Origin: Warburgia ugandensis
Taxonomy: Eukaryota > Streptophyta > Magnoliopsida > Canellales > Canellaceae
Length of the DNA stretch: 64,000 nucleotides
NCBI GenBank assembly: GCA_035236585.1
Contig: CP141137.1
Span: forward strand, 46,522,057 to 46,586,056
Direction of reading: 5' to 3'
The notes beneath the pieces are model-generated. The model was not told the DNA's origin and ran no database searches. It saw nothing but the letters and a program-made list of their open reading frames with translations. This document shows, piece by piece, positions 62,301 to 64,000 of the stretch (position 1 is the stretch's first letter; every line of letters begins with the position of its first letter). The translations under genes were made by a program, and so were the position numbers.

Positions 62301-64000
62301 GTAAGTATAAAAGGGCAACCCAGTGCACGAAGCACCCCGCATATGCAGGGTCTGGGAAACTGGTAGACCACAAAGGGTCCATAGCATGCAGCCTTACCTT
62401 GCATTTTTGCTAGAGGCTGTTTCCACGTCTCGAACCTGTGACCTCCAAGTCACACGGCGACAACTCCACCATAGCACCAAGGCTCCCCTTCTATAATGTG
62501 TCATGAGTCATGTTTTTAAATAGTTCCTAGGGTTTCAGTGATTAGAAGTGTTGCCAATTAACTTGGCTCTCAGAATAAACCAAATGTACAACAAATACCA
62601 CATCCTGAATTAAGTGCATTTATTAATTGAGTTGCTTCTCAAATTTAACCAATTCAATGGAAAGAAGTACAATATCTTGAATAATGTGATGATAATACAA
62701 CAAAGGAGGAACCTATTCTTACCTTTGCAATAGCATCCTTGTTCCCCTCTTTTTCCAATCTTGTGATCTCTGGCTTGTCCAAAGTGATAATTATCTGCCG
62801 CATTCCTTGTCTTAGCAAACTACACGCAAAGCTGCAAAATTCAACTCAAATCAGAAACATGTGTGTAAGTAGCCAGAGAACCAACAATATTATACGACAA
62901 TATGACCTTGCAAGAGCTAAAATGTGTGAAGCTTACCCAATGTTGATGGCAGTCTCCATCCTATCTCCAGTCAAAACCCAAATTTTTATCCCTGCCTGTG
63001 CAAGCTTGTCAATGCATTCAGGTACCTGGTGGAAATTGAAAAATGAAAATTAACACCAGAATTCATCCCCATGTCTAAAATGTATGACTTAAATCATTTC
63101 TTAAGATATTCTGCCCACCCCATTTTGTAGTTTGTCCTCAACAGCAGTGCCACCAAGAAGAATCAAATCCTTCTCTATCTTCCCTGCCACTTCTTCAATC
63201 AACTCGTCCCGATCTGCACTAACTGAGTTCTTGGCCTCATTGAATTCCTTTTCAAACTCGATATATTCGTTCTCATCGAGTTCCCGATAAGCAAGGACCA
63301 AGGTTCTCAAACCGGCATCAGCATACTCATTCAAGTGATCCTTAGTCTTTTCCTCAAACTCCCTTCCATTCTCCACAAGCCTTTCAAACATGACGCTGTT
63401 CATCAAACATAGAACATGTTATAAGACAGACCTAACTGGAAGCTGATAATAATATACAGGAATCTACTCATTCTTAAACTATAAGAACTAGAGACTGGAT
63501 GAATTTAAGTTGTAGGTTAGAAACCTGTCAGCACCCTTTGAGAGGAGCAACAACTGGCCTTCCTCATTTCTTACTATCACAGACATGCGCTTTCTGGAGC
63601 TACTGAACTCTAAGATATTCAAAAGCTTATATGATCTGCAAAAGGTATAGTTGAATATCAGCCACTGGTAAGTTGTAACATCATTTTGAGCATAATAGAT
63701 GAAAATGGAACAGGAACAGGAACACATAGTGATGTGAAAACGTTTCTCTAAAACCATAGCAAAATTTGAGAAATCTCACCTTTCAACTTCCCTGCCAGTC
63801 ACAGGATCCAATTCATGCAGTGAAATACTTGTCTGTGACCTCTGGTAAAAAGCAAAGCCAAGTTCTCTGGCAGCAACCACAAAGGCTGCTTCATCTGGTG
63901 ATTCAGCTTCATATGAAATTTTGCCTGTATGTTCATCCAGTTCAGGGATAGCTGTATGGCAGATTGCCATTACATGGAGGAACTTTTGGATAACGTCTGG
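59378..64000 (-). CDS. P4-type ATPase (phospholipid flippase), ALA8-12 type, 5' part outside window
   Basis: Exons seen, in transcript order: 64000-63780 (cut by the window edge), 63635-63525, 63395-63119, 63025-62937, 62831-62723, 61391-61188, 61091-60966, 60873-60775, 60688-60497, 60022-59378 (stop TGA at 59378-59380). All introns are GT-AG. The N-domain shows [20 protein letters not shown] and LLLLSKGAD. The P-domain shows [17 protein letters not shown] and [20 protein letters not shown]. The C-terminal exons carry the M5-M10 membrane segments, with [36 protein letters not shown] and [20 protein letters not shown], followed by a hydrophilic tail. The phosphorylated DKTGT site lies upstream of the window. 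Plant ALA proteins move phospholipids to the cytosolic leaflet with an ALIS partner, by family knowledge. I see no damage. The 1.3-kb intron 61392-62722 contains an Au SINE. Confidence 0.93.
62311..62490 (-). mobile_element. Au-type SINE, full length, in a flippase intron
   Basis: The minus-strand sequence runs aaggggagccttggtgctat ... ggttcgagacgtggaaacag ... gtgcactgggttgccctt. It is the best-preserved copy in the window. Flanks ctgtaatgtgttgtaagta (before) and ctataatgtgtcatgagtc (after) match at about 14 of 19 places, a worn target duplication. Confidence 0.92.

Noticed and set aside
62440..62490. Possible tRNA gene from box A/B-like sequence
   Set aside because: The promoter-like boxes belong to the tRNA-derived head of an Au SINE; no cloverleaf with an acceptor stem is formed.

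Overview
This is a window of nuclear DNA from a flowering plant. The evidence is split genes with GT-AG introns, plant-specific protein families (ALA-type flippase, CML15/16-like calcium sensor, PPR and pectinesterase relics) and a plant repeat load: five Au-type SINE copies, RTE-clade LINEs, Ty1/copia and Ty3/gypsy relics, hAT-type MITEs and one very large LTR. The long introns loaded with transposons suggest a magnoliid or basal-eudicot type of genome, but I cannot name the species. I saw no tRNA, rRNA or CRISPR.

Layout. 1-3.2 kb: repeat-rich DNA with a 64-bp tandem array, possibly part of a large LTR. 3.2-10 kb: mostly anonymous AT-rich DNA, with a CT microsatellite and faint coding relics that may come from a DNA transposon. 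10.3-10.7 kb: a small single-exon gene for a membrane-anchored plant protein. 13.0-32.2 kb: a nine-exon TMEM33-family gene on the + strand. Its third intron is about 12.9 kb and holds a decayed copia element, which itself carries an intact-ended RTE LINE, an Au SINE, a foldback repeat and a hAT MITE. 32.5-32.8 kb: a small single-TM gene with a Gln run.

33-45 kb: intergenic transposon relics (SINEs, hAT-like MITE, near-palindrome with a primer-binding-like motif, LINE tail, minus-strand chromovirus pol), a PME51-like pseudogene, one intact intronless CML15/16-like gene (36967-37449) and a PPR pseudogene.

45-64 kb: a head-to-tail duplication of a P4-ATPase (phospholipid flippase) gene on the minus strand. 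The right-hand copy (59378 to beyond the window edge) has clean exons and conserved motifs and looks functional. The left-hand copy (about 45.7-57.5 kb) is dead. It is split by an RTE LINE, which was itself split by a 5,664-bp LTR unit with TG...CA ends and a perfect 5-bp target duplication. It has also lost the segment that encodes the conserved GDGAND motif.

I did not find a new molecular system. The points most worth following up are the nested insertion history, a duplicated splice donor in the TMEM33 gene that would give a premature stop, a frame-shifting 337-bp tandem duplication inside the LINE, and the very large LTR units. Exon boundaries were placed by eye from splice signals and remembered family sequences.
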